This document shows, one piece after another, positions 1 through 7,955 of a DNA stretch of 43,707 nt. Under the pieces are notes generated by a model, which saw only the letters and a list, made by a program, of their open reading frames with translations, did not search any database and was not told where the DNA came from. Source of the DNA: an uncultured Collinsella sp. (GTDB lineage Bacteria > Actinomycetota > Coriobacteriia > Coriobacteriales > Coriobacteriaceae); contig CABQJV010000017.1 in NCBI GenBank assembly GCA_902464565.1, forward strand, positions 1 to 43,707. The letters are read 5' to 3'. Both the position numbers and the translations under genes were made by a program. Numbering within the stretch: position 1 is the stretch's first letter; each line of letters starts with the position of its first letter.

Positions 1-1
1 A

Positions 2-24
2 GGAAAGCACTTAATGTGCTTTCC
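2..24. other. Hairpin at left window edge
   Basis: A perfect 9-bp inverted repeat (GGAAAGCAC at 2-10, GTGCTTTCC at 16-24) encloses a 5-nt loop. It could be the terminator of a gene outside the window or an RNA element downstream of pnp. No T-run follows on the plus strand, and the minus-strand continuation lies off the window, so its role is undecided. The bases between it and the pnp terminator (25-81) show nothing else I recognise. Confidence 0.4.
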
Positions 25-81
25 GTCTTGCGCAGGACTGTAGAGCAGGAAACTTCATATGCGGCCCTCCCGGGCGCAAGC

Positions 82-112
82 AAAAGGGCGACCCCTGTCC
101 GGAGTCGCCCTT
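82..112 (-). terminator. Intrinsic terminator after pnp
   Basis: On the minus strand a 9-bp GC-rich stem (AAGGGCGAC with GTCGCCCTT; plus-strand arms 84-92 and 104-112) with an 11-nt loop runs into a short T-run (CCCTTTTG). It lies about 25 bp past the pnp stop codon, as expected for a Rho-independent terminator. Confidence 0.8.
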
Positions 113-135
113 GTTGAGATGCCTATGTGTAGCTG

Positions 136-2382
136 TTACTCGGCGTCGTGGTGACGGCGGGGCTTGCGGCCTCCGTTGTCGCCGGGACGGCGCGGACGGT
201 CGCTGCGCTCGGAGCGCTCGCGACGCGGACGCTCACGGCGCTGGAAGTGCTCGCCGTCGCCCTCGGAGGCACCCTCGGCGCGAGCCGGGGCTTCGGGCTT
301 GTCAAGACGATCGAGCGAGATCTTACCGCGATCGTCGACCTCGATGACGACGACCTTGACCTCGTCGCCCACATTGAGAACGTCCTCGACCTTCTCCACG
401 CGGCCCTTGGCAACGCGGGAGATATGCAGCAGGCCGTCCTTACCGGGCAGCAGGTTCACGAAGGCGCCGAAGGGCTGGATGGAGACAACGCGACCGGTGT
501 ACTCCTCGCCCGGCTCGGGAACCTTGATGATGAGCTTGATGCGCTCGACGGCCTGATCGACGGACTCGCCGGTGCCGCCGACAAAGACGGTACCGTCCTC
601 CTGGATGTCGACCGAAGCGCCGGTCTCGTCCTGGATGCCGCGGATGACCTTACCGCCGGAACCGATGACGTCGCGGATCTTGTCGGTCGGAACCTGGATG
701 GAAACGATGCGCGGGGCGGTGCTGCGCGTAGTGTGGCGCGGCTCGGGGATCACATCGAGCATCTTCTGCAGGATGAAGGCGCGGCCCTCCTTGGCCTGCT
801 GCAGGGCGCGGGCCAGGATGTCGAAGGTGAGGCCGGTGGCCTTGTTGTCCATCTGGAGGGCGGTGATGCCCTCGGTGGTGCCGGTGACCTTAAAGTCCAT
901 GTCGCCCAGGAAGTCCTCGAGACCCTGGATGTCGGACAGGACCACGGTCTTGCCCTCCTCCTGGATCAGGCCCATGGCGATACCGGAGACCGGGCGCTTA
1001 ATGGGCACGCCGCCGTCCATAAGGGCGAGCGTGGAGCCGCAGGTCGAAGCCATCGAAGAGGAGCCGTTGGACTCCATGACCTCGGAAACGACGCGGATGG
1101 CGTAGGGGAACTCGTTCTCGTCGGGAAGCACCGGAAGCAGAGCGCGTTCAGCCAGGTTGCCGTGACCGATCTCGCGGCGCTTGGGGCTGCCCATGCGGCC
1201 GGTCTCGCCGGTGCAGAACGGCGGGAAGTTGTAGTGGTGCATGTAGCGCTTGCCCTCGGTGGGCTCGATGGTGTCCAAGCGCTGGCCCTCGTTGAGCATG
1301 CCGAGCGACAGGACGGAAAGCACCTGAGTCTGACCGCGCTGGAACAGGCCGGAGCCGTGAACGAGCGGCAGGTAGTTGTCCTTCACCATGATGGGACGGA
1401 TCTCGTCGGCGGCACGGCCGTCGACGCGCTCGCCGGTCTCGACGACCATGGTGCGCATGGCCTTCTTCTCGAGCTTCTTGAGCACCACGGGGATCTCGCG
1501 CTCCCAAGCGGCCTGCTCCTCCTCGGTGAACTCGGCGCGGATGGACTCCTTCAGAGCCTCGACCTTACCGATACGGGAGAGCTTGTCGGCGTCGCGAAGG
1601 GCGGCAGCCATCTCGTCGTAGTGGGCGAAGATGCGCTCCTGGACCTCCTCGACGGGCTGGTCGAGCGGGTACTCCTTCTTGACGATGGGGCCGTTAACCT
1701 GCTCCCACTCGGCGACGAACTCGTCCTGAGCCTGGCAGAAAGCAGCAAGGGCCTCCTGGCCAAACTTCATAGCGGCGAGCATGTCGTCCTCGGAGATCTC
1801 CTCGGCGCCGGCCTCGACCATCGAGATGAAGTCGGCGGATCCGCCCAGCTCCAGGTCCAGATCGGAGTTCTCGCGCTCCTCGTAGGTGGGGTTGACGATA
1901 AACTCGCCGGTCTCCACGTTACGGCCGATGCGCACGCAGGCAAGCGGGCCCTCGAAGGGCACGCCGCCGAGCGTCATGGCCAGGGAAGCACCCATGACGT
2001 TGATGACATCGAAGGGGTTGACCTGGTCGGCGACGAGCGAGGTGGCGACGATGTGCACCTCGTTGCGGAAGCCGTCCGGGAAGCTCGGGCGAATCGGACG
2101 GTCGATCATGCGCGCGGTAAGCGTGGCCTTCTCGCTGGGACGGCCCTCACGCTTGAGGTAACCACCCGGGATGCGGCCGGCGGCGTACATCTTCTCGTTG
2201 AAGTCGACGGTCAGCGGGAAGAAGTCGTAGTTCTTGCGCTCCTTGGAGACGACCACGGTGTCGAGCATCGTGGTGTCGCCCTGCTTGACCAGACAGGCGC
2301 CGGTGGCCTGCTTGGCAAGCTCGCCCGACTCAAAGGTGTAGGTCTTGCCGTACAGCTCAAAGGTCTTGGATACGAGTGTCAT
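136..2382 (-). CDS. pnp: Polyribonucleotide nucleotidyltransferase (PNPase)
   Basis: PNPase is a trimeric 3'-5' phosphorolytic exoribonuclease that degrades mRNA using phosphate. The 748-residue product has the expected order: two RNase PH-like domains, with the active-site segment SDIQGLEDFLGDMDFK near residues 482-498; a KH domain with the GSGG loop; and an S1 domain starting at GEEYTGRVVSIQPFGAF. The last ~50 residues, after the S1 domain, form a low-complexity tail rich in Arg, Glu and Asp (repeated RRERSER-like runs), absent from E. coli PNPase, which ends soon after S1. The ATG is preceded by AAAGGAG at good spacing. It lies downstream of rpsO, a widely conserved arrangement. A terminator between the two implies partial read-through or an unseen pnp promoter. 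Confidence 0.98.
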   Translation of the reverse strand: MTLVSKTFELYGKTYTFESGELAKQATGACLVKQGDTTMLDTVVVSKERKNYDFFPLTVDFNEKMYAAGRIPGGYLKREGRPSEKATLTARMIDRPIRPSFPDGFRNEVHIVATSLVADQVNPFDVINVMGASLAMTLGGVPFEGPLACVRIGRNVETGEFIVNPTYEERENSDLDLELGGSADFISMVEAGAEEISEDDMLAAMKFGQEALAAFCQAQDEFVAEWEQVNGPIVKKEYPLDQPVEEVQERIFAHYDEMAAALRDADKLSRIGKVEALKESIRAEFTEEEQAAWEREIPVVLKKLEKKAMRTMVVETGERVDGRAADEIRPIMVKDNYLPLVHGSGLFQRGQTQVLSVLSLGMLNEGQRLDTIEPTEGKRYMHHYNFPPFCTGETGRMGSPKRREIGHGNLAERALLPVLPDENEFPYAIRVVSEVMESNGSSSMASTCGSTLALMDGGVPIKRPVSGIAMGLIQEEGKTVVLSDIQGLEDFLGDMDFKVTGTTEGITALQMDNKATGLTFDILARALQQAKEGRAFILQKMLDVIPEPRHTTRSTAPRIVSIQVPTDKIRDVIGSGGKVIRGIQDETGASVDIQEDGTVFVGGTGESVDQAVERIKLIIKVPEPGEEYTGRVVSIQPFGAFVNLLPGKDGLLHISRVAKGRVEKVEDVLNVGDEVKVVVIEVDDRGKISLDRLDKPEAPARAEGASEGDGEHFQRRERPRRERSERSDRPRRPGDNGGRKPRRHHDAE

Positions 2383-2450
2383 TGTTCTCCTTTACCCCAC
2401 AGGCCCCTTGCCTGCAGGCTTCTCATGTGACGCGGGCCCCCTGCCCCCGC

Positions 2451-2466
2451 CACGCTTCAGAGCGTG
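2451..2466 (-). other. Small hairpin in pnp leader
   Basis: A 6-bp perfect stem (CACGCT/AGCGTG) with a 4-nt loop lies in the rpsO-pnp gap, about 70 bp upstream of the pnp start. Leaders of pnp in enterobacteria carry structures processed by RNase III and PNPase; whether this short stem has such a role is speculation. Confidence 0.3.
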
Positions 2467-2485
2467 ATTGTTCACGCCCTTACAC

Positions 2486-2517
2486 AAAAAGAGCGCCCCG
2501 CTGCGCAGGACGCTCTT
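2486..2517 (-). terminator. Intrinsic terminator after rpsO
   Basis: On the minus strand AAGAGCGTCC pairs with GGGCGCTCTT (one G-U pair) around an 8-nt loop and is followed by five T residues. It begins about 15 bp after the rpsO stop codon, so rpsO can be transcribed as its own unit. Confidence 0.8.
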
Positions 2518-2531
2518 AGCATGTACAAATC

Positions 2532-2810
2532 CTACTGGATGTTGTCGCGGATGCCCAGAGCCTTGATGAGCTCACGGTACTCGACGATGTCGTTCTTCTT
2601 GATGTAGGAGAGAAGACGACGACGACGGCCGACGAGCATGAGCAGGCCACGACGGGTGTGGAAGTCCTTCTGGTGGGACTTCATGTGCTCGGTCAGCTCC
2701 TTGATGCGCTCGGACAGGATGGCGACCTGAACCTTGGGGTTGCCGGTGTCGACCGGGGTGTTACCGAACTGGGCAGTCAGCTCCGCCTTGCGCTCTTTGG
2801 AAACAGTCAT
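2532..2810 (-). CDS. rpsO: 30S ribosomal protein S15
   Basis: S15 binds 16S rRNA in the central domain early in 30S assembly. The 92-residue product starts MTVSKERKAEL and contains the family core, including HMKSHQKDFHTRRGL and GRRRRLLSYIKKND. The open frame continues 32 codons further upstream, but the ATG at 2810 is preceded by AAAGGTG at normal spacing, the upstream peptide is not S15-like, and the length fits the family (about 89 residues), so the shorter form is chosen. The neighbours pnp and recO are typical. In E. coli S15 represses its own translation by binding its leader; here the ~100-nt upstream region could serve this, but I do not see a clear pseudoknot. Confidence 0.98.
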   Translation of the reverse strand: MTVSKERKAELTAQFGNTPVDTGNPKVQVAILSERIKELTEHMKSHQKDFHTRRGLLMLVGRRRRLLSYIKKNDIVEYRELIKALGIRDNIQ

Positions 2811-2915
2811 TGTTTCACCTTTCGTTTTGCGTCGCCATCGGGCGACTCGATTCGCCTCGGACTGGGAAGCCGCCGGTGGAGCGAGCAACCAAGGTCGAGG
2901 TACCAACAGGTCGGT

Positions 2916-2924
2916 ATGTTACCA
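2916..2924 (-). promoter_or_regulatory. Candidate extended -10 promoter for rpsO
   Basis: Minus-strand TGGTAACAT matches an extended -10 (TGnTAnnnT) and sits in the recO-rpsO gap about 105 bp before the rpsO start. No good -35 element is visible. It resembles other promoters in this window that use TG before the -10, but the match is weaker. Confidence 0.3.
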
Positions 2925-2948
2925 CAAGCAGCCCGCGCCTGCGCATCA

Positions 2949-3698
2949 TCACCGACCCAACATGAATTCCATCGCACGGAGGCGCTGATCGGTGTGCGTC
3001 GCAGCCCAAACATGCGAAAGCCCCAGCAAAAAGGCTGCGGTATGCGGGTCGATTCGCTCGGCCAAAAGCGCATCGAAGGTCATGGACATGAGGGCGCGCA
3101 GCCATGCGGCCTCACCGGTCGACACCAGTTCGGCACCTGGAACGCTCGACGCGCACGACCCGCACATGAGGCCGCCCGCCTGGGGCGAAAAATACGACAG
3201 CATGGGGTCTCCGCACAGCACGCAGGCCGAAAAATCGGGTCGATAGCCAACGTGCGACAGCAGCTTAAAGACATATGCCGCCACAAGTAGGTCCATATGT
3301 GCCGTGTCAAGCCCGCTGCCCACCAGGGCAAGCGCTCGCTGCGTGATGGCAAAGGTAAACGGGTCCTCGGCGTCCTCGAACGAGCACACGCGCGCGACCT
3401 CGGCGATCGCGCTTGCGGCGCAGGTCGTCTCGTAATCGGGCGCAACGCCGAGCGGCGCCTCCATAAGCTCGGCCTGGGAAACCACGTCGAGCGACCGTCC
3501 ATGCGCAAGCAGCATATCAACGGTACAGAACAGCTCGCAGCGCGCAGCCAGGCGCCCACCGGGTTTGCGGGCGCCCTTTGCCACGGCACGAACCTGCCGA
3601 CCCCGCTCGTCAAGCATCGTCAGGATCAGGTCGATCTCTTTGAGCTTCGTCTTGTCGAGGACGAGCACCTTCGTGCGATATGTCCGGGAGCCTGCCAT
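2949..3698 (-). CDS. recO: DNA repair protein RecO
   Basis: RecO helps load RecA at single-stranded gaps with RecR in the RecFOR pathway. The 249-residue product has an N-terminal OB fold starting MAGSRTYRTKVLVLDKTKL, the GARKPGGR segment typical of RecO, then a helical domain and a four-cysteine zinc motif (CVLC ... CGSC) in the C-terminal half. Length is normal for Gram-positive RecO. It is the last gene of the lepA-to-recO chain, 15 bp after era, which is the usual era-recO order. The ATG at 3698 is preceded by AAGGA at somewhat long spacing. Confidence 0.96.
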   Translation of the reverse strand: MAGSRTYRTKVLVLDKTKLKEIDLILTMLDERGRQVRAVAKGARKPGGRLAARCELFCTVDMLLAHGRSLDVVSQAELMEAPLGVAPDYETTCAASAIAEVARVCSFEDAEDPFTFAITQRALALVGSGLDTAHMDLLVAAYVFKLLSHVGYRPDFSACVLCGDPMLSYFSPQAGGLMCGSCASSVPGAELVSTGEAAWLRALMSMTFDALLAERIDPHTAAFLLGLSHVWAATHTDQRLRAMEFMLGR

Positions 3699-3713
3699 GC
3701 GCGCCGCGCGTCC

Positions 3714-4781
3714 TTAGTCCTCGGCGTTGTAGCCAAAGCGGCGAATCTGGGCCTCGTCGTCACGCCAGCCGGCCTTGACCTTCACGTCCAGCTCCAAAAA
3801 GACCTGCGTGCCAAAGATACGCTCAAGATCGCGACGGGCGTCGATACCGATATGCTTGATCATCTCGCCGCCCTTACCGATGATGATGCCCTTTTGGCCC
3901 TCGCGCTCGACGTAAATGGTGGCGTGCACACGCAGTACCTTCTTGGTCTGCTCGAGCGCATCGCAGATCACACCAACGGAGTGCGGAATCTCATCACGGG
4001 TGCGGCGCAAGACCTTCTCGCGCACAAACTCGGCAACGAGCGTCTCGTCGGAAGCGTCGGTACCCATGTCCTCGGGGAACCAACGCGGACCCTCGGGCAA
4101 AAAGTGCGCAACGGTCTCGATAAAGGCATCGACGTTGAAGTTCTTGACCGACGACGTCACAATCTCGTCGTCATATTCCATGAGCTCATGCGCTGCCTTA
4201 AGCTGCTCCATGACCTGTGCGGGGTCGGCCTCATCGGCCTTAGTGAGCACCAGAACCTTCTTGGAACGAGCGTTCTTGACGCGCTCGGCAACCCAGGCGT
4301 CTCCCCTGCCGATCGGTTTGGTGGCATCAATCAAAAACGCGACGACATCGACATCGTTCAGCTCGAACAACGCGCTCTTGTTGAGCTCGGATCCCAGACC
4401 GTCCTTGGGCTTATGAATACCCGGGGTATCGACAAAGACCAGCTGGTAGCCGGGACGGTTGACGACGGCGCGCATGCGGCGGCGGGTCGTCTGGGCCACC
4501 GGTGAGGTGATGGCGACCTTCTTGCCATAGCAGGCATTAAGCAGCGTGGACTTGCCGGCGTTGGGGCGTCCGACCAGGGCCACGAAGCCGCTGCGAAAAC
4601 CAGGCTCAACGTCGCCAAAGCCCGCGAGGTTGTCGTCCTCGTCGCACAGGGCGTCGAGCTCCTCATCGCTCATGCCCTCAAACGGGTCGAACTCCTCGAC
4701 ATCCTCGAGCCCCTCGGTATCCACCGCGTCCAAAGTCTCGTCGTCCAGGATCTCATCGGTAGGCTGCATATTGTCGGACAT
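3714..4781 (-). CDS. era: GTPase Era with acidic N-terminal extension
   Basis: Era is a GTPase that binds the 3' end of 16S rRNA and checks 30S maturation. GTPase motifs are present: G1 GRPNAGKS at residues 71-78, G3 DTPGIHKP, and G4 as TKAD (NKxD variant). The C-terminal KH domain carries IIIGKGGEMIK. The product is 355 residues, against about 300 in E. coli and Bacillus. The excess is an N-terminal stretch of roughly 60 residues that is very rich in Asp and Glu (for example LEDVEEFDPFEGMSDEELD) and ends just before the G domain. The start has an AAAGGGA site nearby, and no better internal start is visible. It lies between dgkA and recO as expected. Confidence 0.97.
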   Translation of the reverse strand: MSDNMQPTDEILDDETLDAVDTEGLEDVEEFDPFEGMSDEELDALCDEDDNLAGFGDVEPGFRSGFVALVGRPNAGKSTLLNACYGKKVAITSPVAQTTRRRMRAVVNRPGYQLVFVDTPGIHKPKDGLGSELNKSALFELNDVDVVAFLIDATKPIGRGDAWVAERVKNARSKKVLVLTKADEADPAQVMEQLKAAHELMEYDDEIVTSSVKNFNVDAFIETVAHFLPEGPRWFPEDMGTDASDETLVAEFVREKVLRRTRDEIPHSVGVICDALEQTKKVLRVHATIYVEREGQKGIIIGKGGEMIKHIGIDARRDLERIFGTQVFLELDVKVKAGWRDDEAQIRRFGYNAED

Positions 4782-4793
4782 GGGAATCCCTTT

Positions 4794-5171
4794 CTAAATA
4801 AAGCCGAGCGCGTGGGCAAATACCAGCACGCCCACAATCGCGGCGGTGATGGAAAGAATGTATACAGAGGCGGCGGCGATGTCCTTCGCACGCTTGGCCA
4901 GCGGATGGAGCTCCTGGGTCGCCAGGTCGACGATAGCCTCCATAGCGGTGTTGCACAGCTCGCCGTGAATCACCAGGCCGCAACAGATGATAATCGTGGC
5001 CCACTCGGCAATGTCGAGGCCCACGATACAGCCGGCAATGACGGTGCACACGCCCGCCACGAGCATGACCTTAATGTTGCGCTCGGTCTTGACGGCGGTG
5101 ACGAAGCCCTCCATGGCGTAGGAAAACGACTTTAAGAAGGACGGATGGTCCTTGTTCGATCCGGGAATCAT
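4794..5171 (-). CDS. dgkA: Diacylglycerol/undecaprenol kinase family protein
   Basis: A 125-residue integral membrane kinase of the DgkA family. In Gram-positive bacteria members phosphorylate undecaprenol to recycle the cell-wall lipid carrier; E. coli DgkA uses diacylglycerol. The sequence shows three hydrophobic segments (about residues 30-50, 55-72 and 100-122) and the family active-site region GELCNTAMEAIVDL followed by AKRAKDIAAASV. It lies between ybeY and era, an arrangement common in Gram-positives. Substrate preference cannot be read from the sequence; undecaprenol is inferred from lineage. The ATG is preceded by GGAG. Confidence 0.93.
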   Translation of the reverse strand: MIPGSNKDHPSFLKSFSYAMEGFVTAVKTERNIKVMLVAGVCTVIAGCIVGLDIAEWATIIICCGLVIHGELCNTAMEAIVDLATQELHPLAKRAKDIAAASVYILSITAAIVGVLVFAHALGFI

Positions 5172-5180
5172 AGACGGCTC

Positions 5181-5690
5181 CTAGTCGTGGGCGTGGTTGG
5201 TGATGGGGCCGACGTGGACTAGCTTGGGGTCCTCGCCGCGCTCGAGCGCCAGATCGCGCAGGATGGCGTCCTCGCGGGCCTCCATGACCTCGGCCTCGTC
5301 GTCCTCGATATGGTCATAGCCCAGCAGGTGCAGCATGCCGTGTACGAGCATCAGACGACACTCGTCAGCGGGGCTATTGCCAAAACCGGGGGCCTGACGG
5401 GCAATAACCTGCGGGGCCAAGATGATATCGCCGAGCTCGAGCGTCTCGTCGGCGGGAATATCCTCGTCAAAGGCCGAGTCGCATTCAAACGAGAGCACAT
5501 CGGTGGTGCGGTCGATACCGCGCCACTCGTGGTTGAGCTCGTGCATCTCGTCCTCGTCGACATACGAAAGGGAAATCTCGACTTCACGCTCAACGCCCTC
5601 GGCGGCAAGCACAACCTCGCAGATGTGCTCCACCTCCTGCGCGTCGAGCAGCGTATCGAGCTCGGCATCGTTGCTGATCAATACACTCAA
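5181..5690 (-). CDS. ybeY: Endoribonuclease YbeY
   Basis: YbeY is a metal-dependent RNase involved in 16S rRNA 3'-end maturation and ribosome quality control. The 169-residue product has the zinc-binding signature HGMLHLLGYDH (His117, His121, His127) and the upstream segment NHEWRGIDRTTDVLSFE, both diagnostic. Translation appears to start at a TTG that overlaps the phoH stop codon (TTGA, 4 bp), with AAAGGAG upstream inside phoH, which suggests translational coupling. phoH-ybeY is a strongly conserved pair. Confidence 0.97.
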   Translation of the reverse strand: MSVLISNDAELDTLLDAQEVEHICEVVLAAEGVEREVEISLSYVDEDEMHELNHEWRGIDRTTDVLSFECDSAFDEDIPADETLELGDIILAPQVIARQAPGFGNSPADECRLMLVHGMLHLLGYDHIEDDEAEVMEAREDAILRDLALERGEDPKLVHVGPITNHAHD

Positions 5691-6673
5691 CGGAACTCCT
5701 TTCGGTCACGTACGCGCTTCTCGCGCACATCATCATAAGTATCGTATGCCTCGACGATACGTCCCACCAAGGCATGGCGCACCACGTCGGCACGCTCGAG
5801 GTGCGAAAATGCGACATCATCGACACGGCCCAAAATCTTCTCGACATCCGCCAAGCCACCACGACGACCCACCAGGTCACGCTGGCTCAGGTCGCCGGTA
5901 ATCACGAACTTGGAGTTGAAGCCCAGGCGCGTCAGGAACATCTTCATCTGCTCGGGCGTGGTATTTTGTGCCTCGTCGAGCACCACGAAGGCATCACTCA
6001 GCGTGCGGCCGCGCATGTAGGCAAGCGGGGCGATCTCGATCACGCCGCGCTCCATAAGCTCATCGGTGCGCTCGCGATCCATCATGTCAAAAAGGGCGTC
6101 GTAAAGCGGACGCATGTAGGGATCGATCTTTTCCTCGAGGGTGCCGGGCAAAAAGCCCAGATTCTCCCCCGCCTCGACAACCGGACGCGTCAAGATCAGA
6201 CGGCCCACCTCGTGACGCTTGAGCGCGGCAACGGCGAGCGCCATGGCCAGATAGGTCTTACCGGTGCCGGCAGGACCCAGGCCAAACGTGATGGTATGCG
6301 TGCGGATGGCATCCACATAGCGCTTTTGGCCGAGCGTCTTGGGGCGAATGACGCGGCCGCGATACGAAAGCAGCACGTCATCGCGAAGCGACGTAGCCTC
6401 GTGCTCACCGTCGCGCAAGACGGCCAGGCAGCGAGAGACATCGTCGGCAGACAGCGTGCGCCCGGCGGCCGCCTCGCGAAAAGCGTGCTCGAAAAAGCGC
6501 GCCACGAGTTCGACCTCGTCCGGGTCGCCGCTCACGGAGATGCTATCGCCACGGGCGACCACATGAGCGCGAACCAAACTCTCGAGCGCACGAAGGACGC
6601 CGTCGCCGGCGCCCAAAACGCGCGAGGGATCAATCCCCTCGGGAACGGTAAGTCTAATCTTCGAGGCTTCCAT
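5687..6673 (-). CDS. phoH: PhoH family ATPase
   Basis: PhoH-family P-loop ATPase, often adjacent to ybeY and thought to act in RNA metabolism; its exact role is unsettled. The 328-residue protein has Walker A GPAGTGKT at residues 133-140 and Walker B VVLDEAQNTT, plus an N-terminal region typical of PhoH. The open frame runs 35 codons further upstream, but the ATG at 6673 has GGGAGG at ideal spacing and the family sequence begins there. It overlaps the end of mtaB by 20 bp. Confidence 0.96.
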   Translation of the reverse strand: MEASKIRLTVPEGIDPSRVLGAGDGVLRALESLVRAHVVARGDSISVSGDPDEVELVARFFEHAFREAAAGRTLSADDVSRCLAVLRDGEHEATSLRDDVLLSYRGRVIRPKTLGQKRYVDAIRTHTITFGLGPAGTGKTYLAMALAVAALKRHEVGRLILTRPVVEAGENLGFLPGTLEEKIDPYMRPLYDALFDMMDRERTDELMERGVIEIAPLAYMRGRTLSDAFVVLDEAQNTTPEQMKMFLTRLGFNSKFVITGDLSQRDLVGRRGGLADVEKILGRVDDVAFSHLERADVVRHALVGRIVEAYDTYDDVREKRVRDRKEFR

Positions 6674-7946
6674 GAACCTCCCTGCGTGCATGGACCAAGC
6701 CGGAATCATCGACTCCGATGATAGCAACATCGAGCAGGCACGGGGCTGTAAGTCCACAGGTATCGTCAAGACGGGCATGATGGAACGAGCCGAGCGTCAG
6801 GTTGTCGCCATACTCGAGCACGGCACGCTCGACCGTGCCCACGCGACGACGAGCGTCGGCAATAGCGAGCTCCTGTGCGGCGGCCCGCATACGGCGGCTG
6901 CGCTCGGCCATAACCTCGGGTGGCACCTGGTCGGGCATGTCGGCAGCAAGGGTACCGGGACGCTTGCTGTAGCGGAACACGTGCATACGCGAGAAACCCA
7001 CACGGCGGCACAGCGCCAGCGATTCCTCGAACTCCTCGTCCGTCTCACCAGGAAAACCGACGATGACATCGCACGAAAGGGACGCCTGGGGCAAGATGGC
7101 GCGAATCATACGCACCGTGTCCTCAAAGGCCTTCGCACTATAGGGACGGCCCATGCGATGCAGGGTCGCCGTGCAGCCGGACTGCACGGGCAGGTGCAAA
7201 AACGGGGCGATACGCTGCGGATAGCGCGCCATAACCTTAAGCAGGCGCTCAGAGATATCCATGGGCTCGACCGAGGAAATGCGCACATGCGGGATAGACG
7301 TGCGCTCCATGATGGCCTCGAGCAGCTCATCGATTTCGACATGCTCGTCGGTCGCGCTCTTGCCATCGTAGGCGCCCAGGTTCACACCGGTCAGCACCAC
7401 CTCGGGCACGCCGGCCTCCTGGGCCTCGCGAACTTGCTCGAGTACGGACTCAACGGGCACGGAGCGCTCGGGGCCGCGTGCCTTCCACACAATGCAATAG
7501 GTGCAGCGATGGTTGCAGCCGTCCTGAATCTTCACGCCCAGGCGAGAGCGACCGAGCGCATCGACCACCTCGCCATCGCTGCAGGCGGGAACGCTATCGG
7601 ATTCGACACCCAGCACCTCGCAGACGCGCTCGGCGACGTCAATCTTGGACGGCTCGGCGATCACGCGATCGGAGAGCTCCAGCAACTCCTCGGGATGCAG
7701 GTTGACGACGCAGCCGGTTACGACCACGTAAGGCTCGCCCGGATAGGCCAGCGCATGACGGACGGCCTTACGGGTCTTAGCCTCGGCCTCGCCCGTAACG
7801 GCACAGGTGTTAATGACGATCAAATCGGCATCCTGGGGCTCCACAATAGCAAAGCCCAGGCGCATAAGATCGGCAGTGATACGGTCAGACTCAACCCGGT
7901 TGACACGGCAGCCGAGGTTGACGACGGAAATATGGGGTGCGAGCAC
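6654..7946 (-). CDS. mtaB: tRNA methylthiotransferase MtaB
   Basis: Radical-SAM enzyme that adds a methylthio group to t6A37 of tRNA (forming ms2t6A). The 430-residue product has the two-cluster layout: UPF0004-type N-terminal cysteines at 13, 48 and 79, and the radical SAM motif CNHRCTYC (Cys144, 148, 151). The N-terminus (HISVVNLGCRVNRVESD) and QDGCNHRC are closer to MtaB than to MiaB, and a C-terminal TRAM-like region follows. The start is a GTG with AAGGAG before it, 10 bp after dnaJ. In many bacteria rsmE sits between dnaJ and this gene; it is absent here. Confidence 0.93.
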   Translation of the reverse strand: MLAPHISVVNLGCRVNRVESDRITADLMRLGFAIVEPQDADLIVINTCAVTGEAEAKTRKAVRHALAYPGEPYVVVTGCVVNLHPEELLELSDRVIAEPSKIDVAERVCEVLGVESDSVPACSDGEVVDALGRSRLGVKIQDGCNHRCTYCIVWKARGPERSVPVESVLEQVREAQEAGVPEVVLTGVNLGAYDGKSATDEHVEIDELLEAIMERTSIPHVRISSVEPMDISERLLKVMARYPQRIAPFLHLPVQSGCTATLHRMGRPYSAKAFEDTVRMIRAILPQASLSCDVIVGFPGETDEEFEESLALCRRVGFSRMHVFRYSKRPGTLAADMPDQVPPEVMAERSRRMRAAAQELAIADARRRVGTVERAVLEYGDNLTLGSFHHARLDDTCGLTAPCLLDVAIIGVDDSGLVHARREVHGSLED

Positions 7947-7955
7947 GCGGGCTCC

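Noticed and set aside
148..2430. A 760-codon open frame on the plus strand opposite pnp
   Set aside because: It is the antisense shadow of a high-GC gene. The opposite frame encodes full PNPase with all domains; the antisense product has repetitive Leu/Gly/Asp/Val-rich composition and no recognisable domain.
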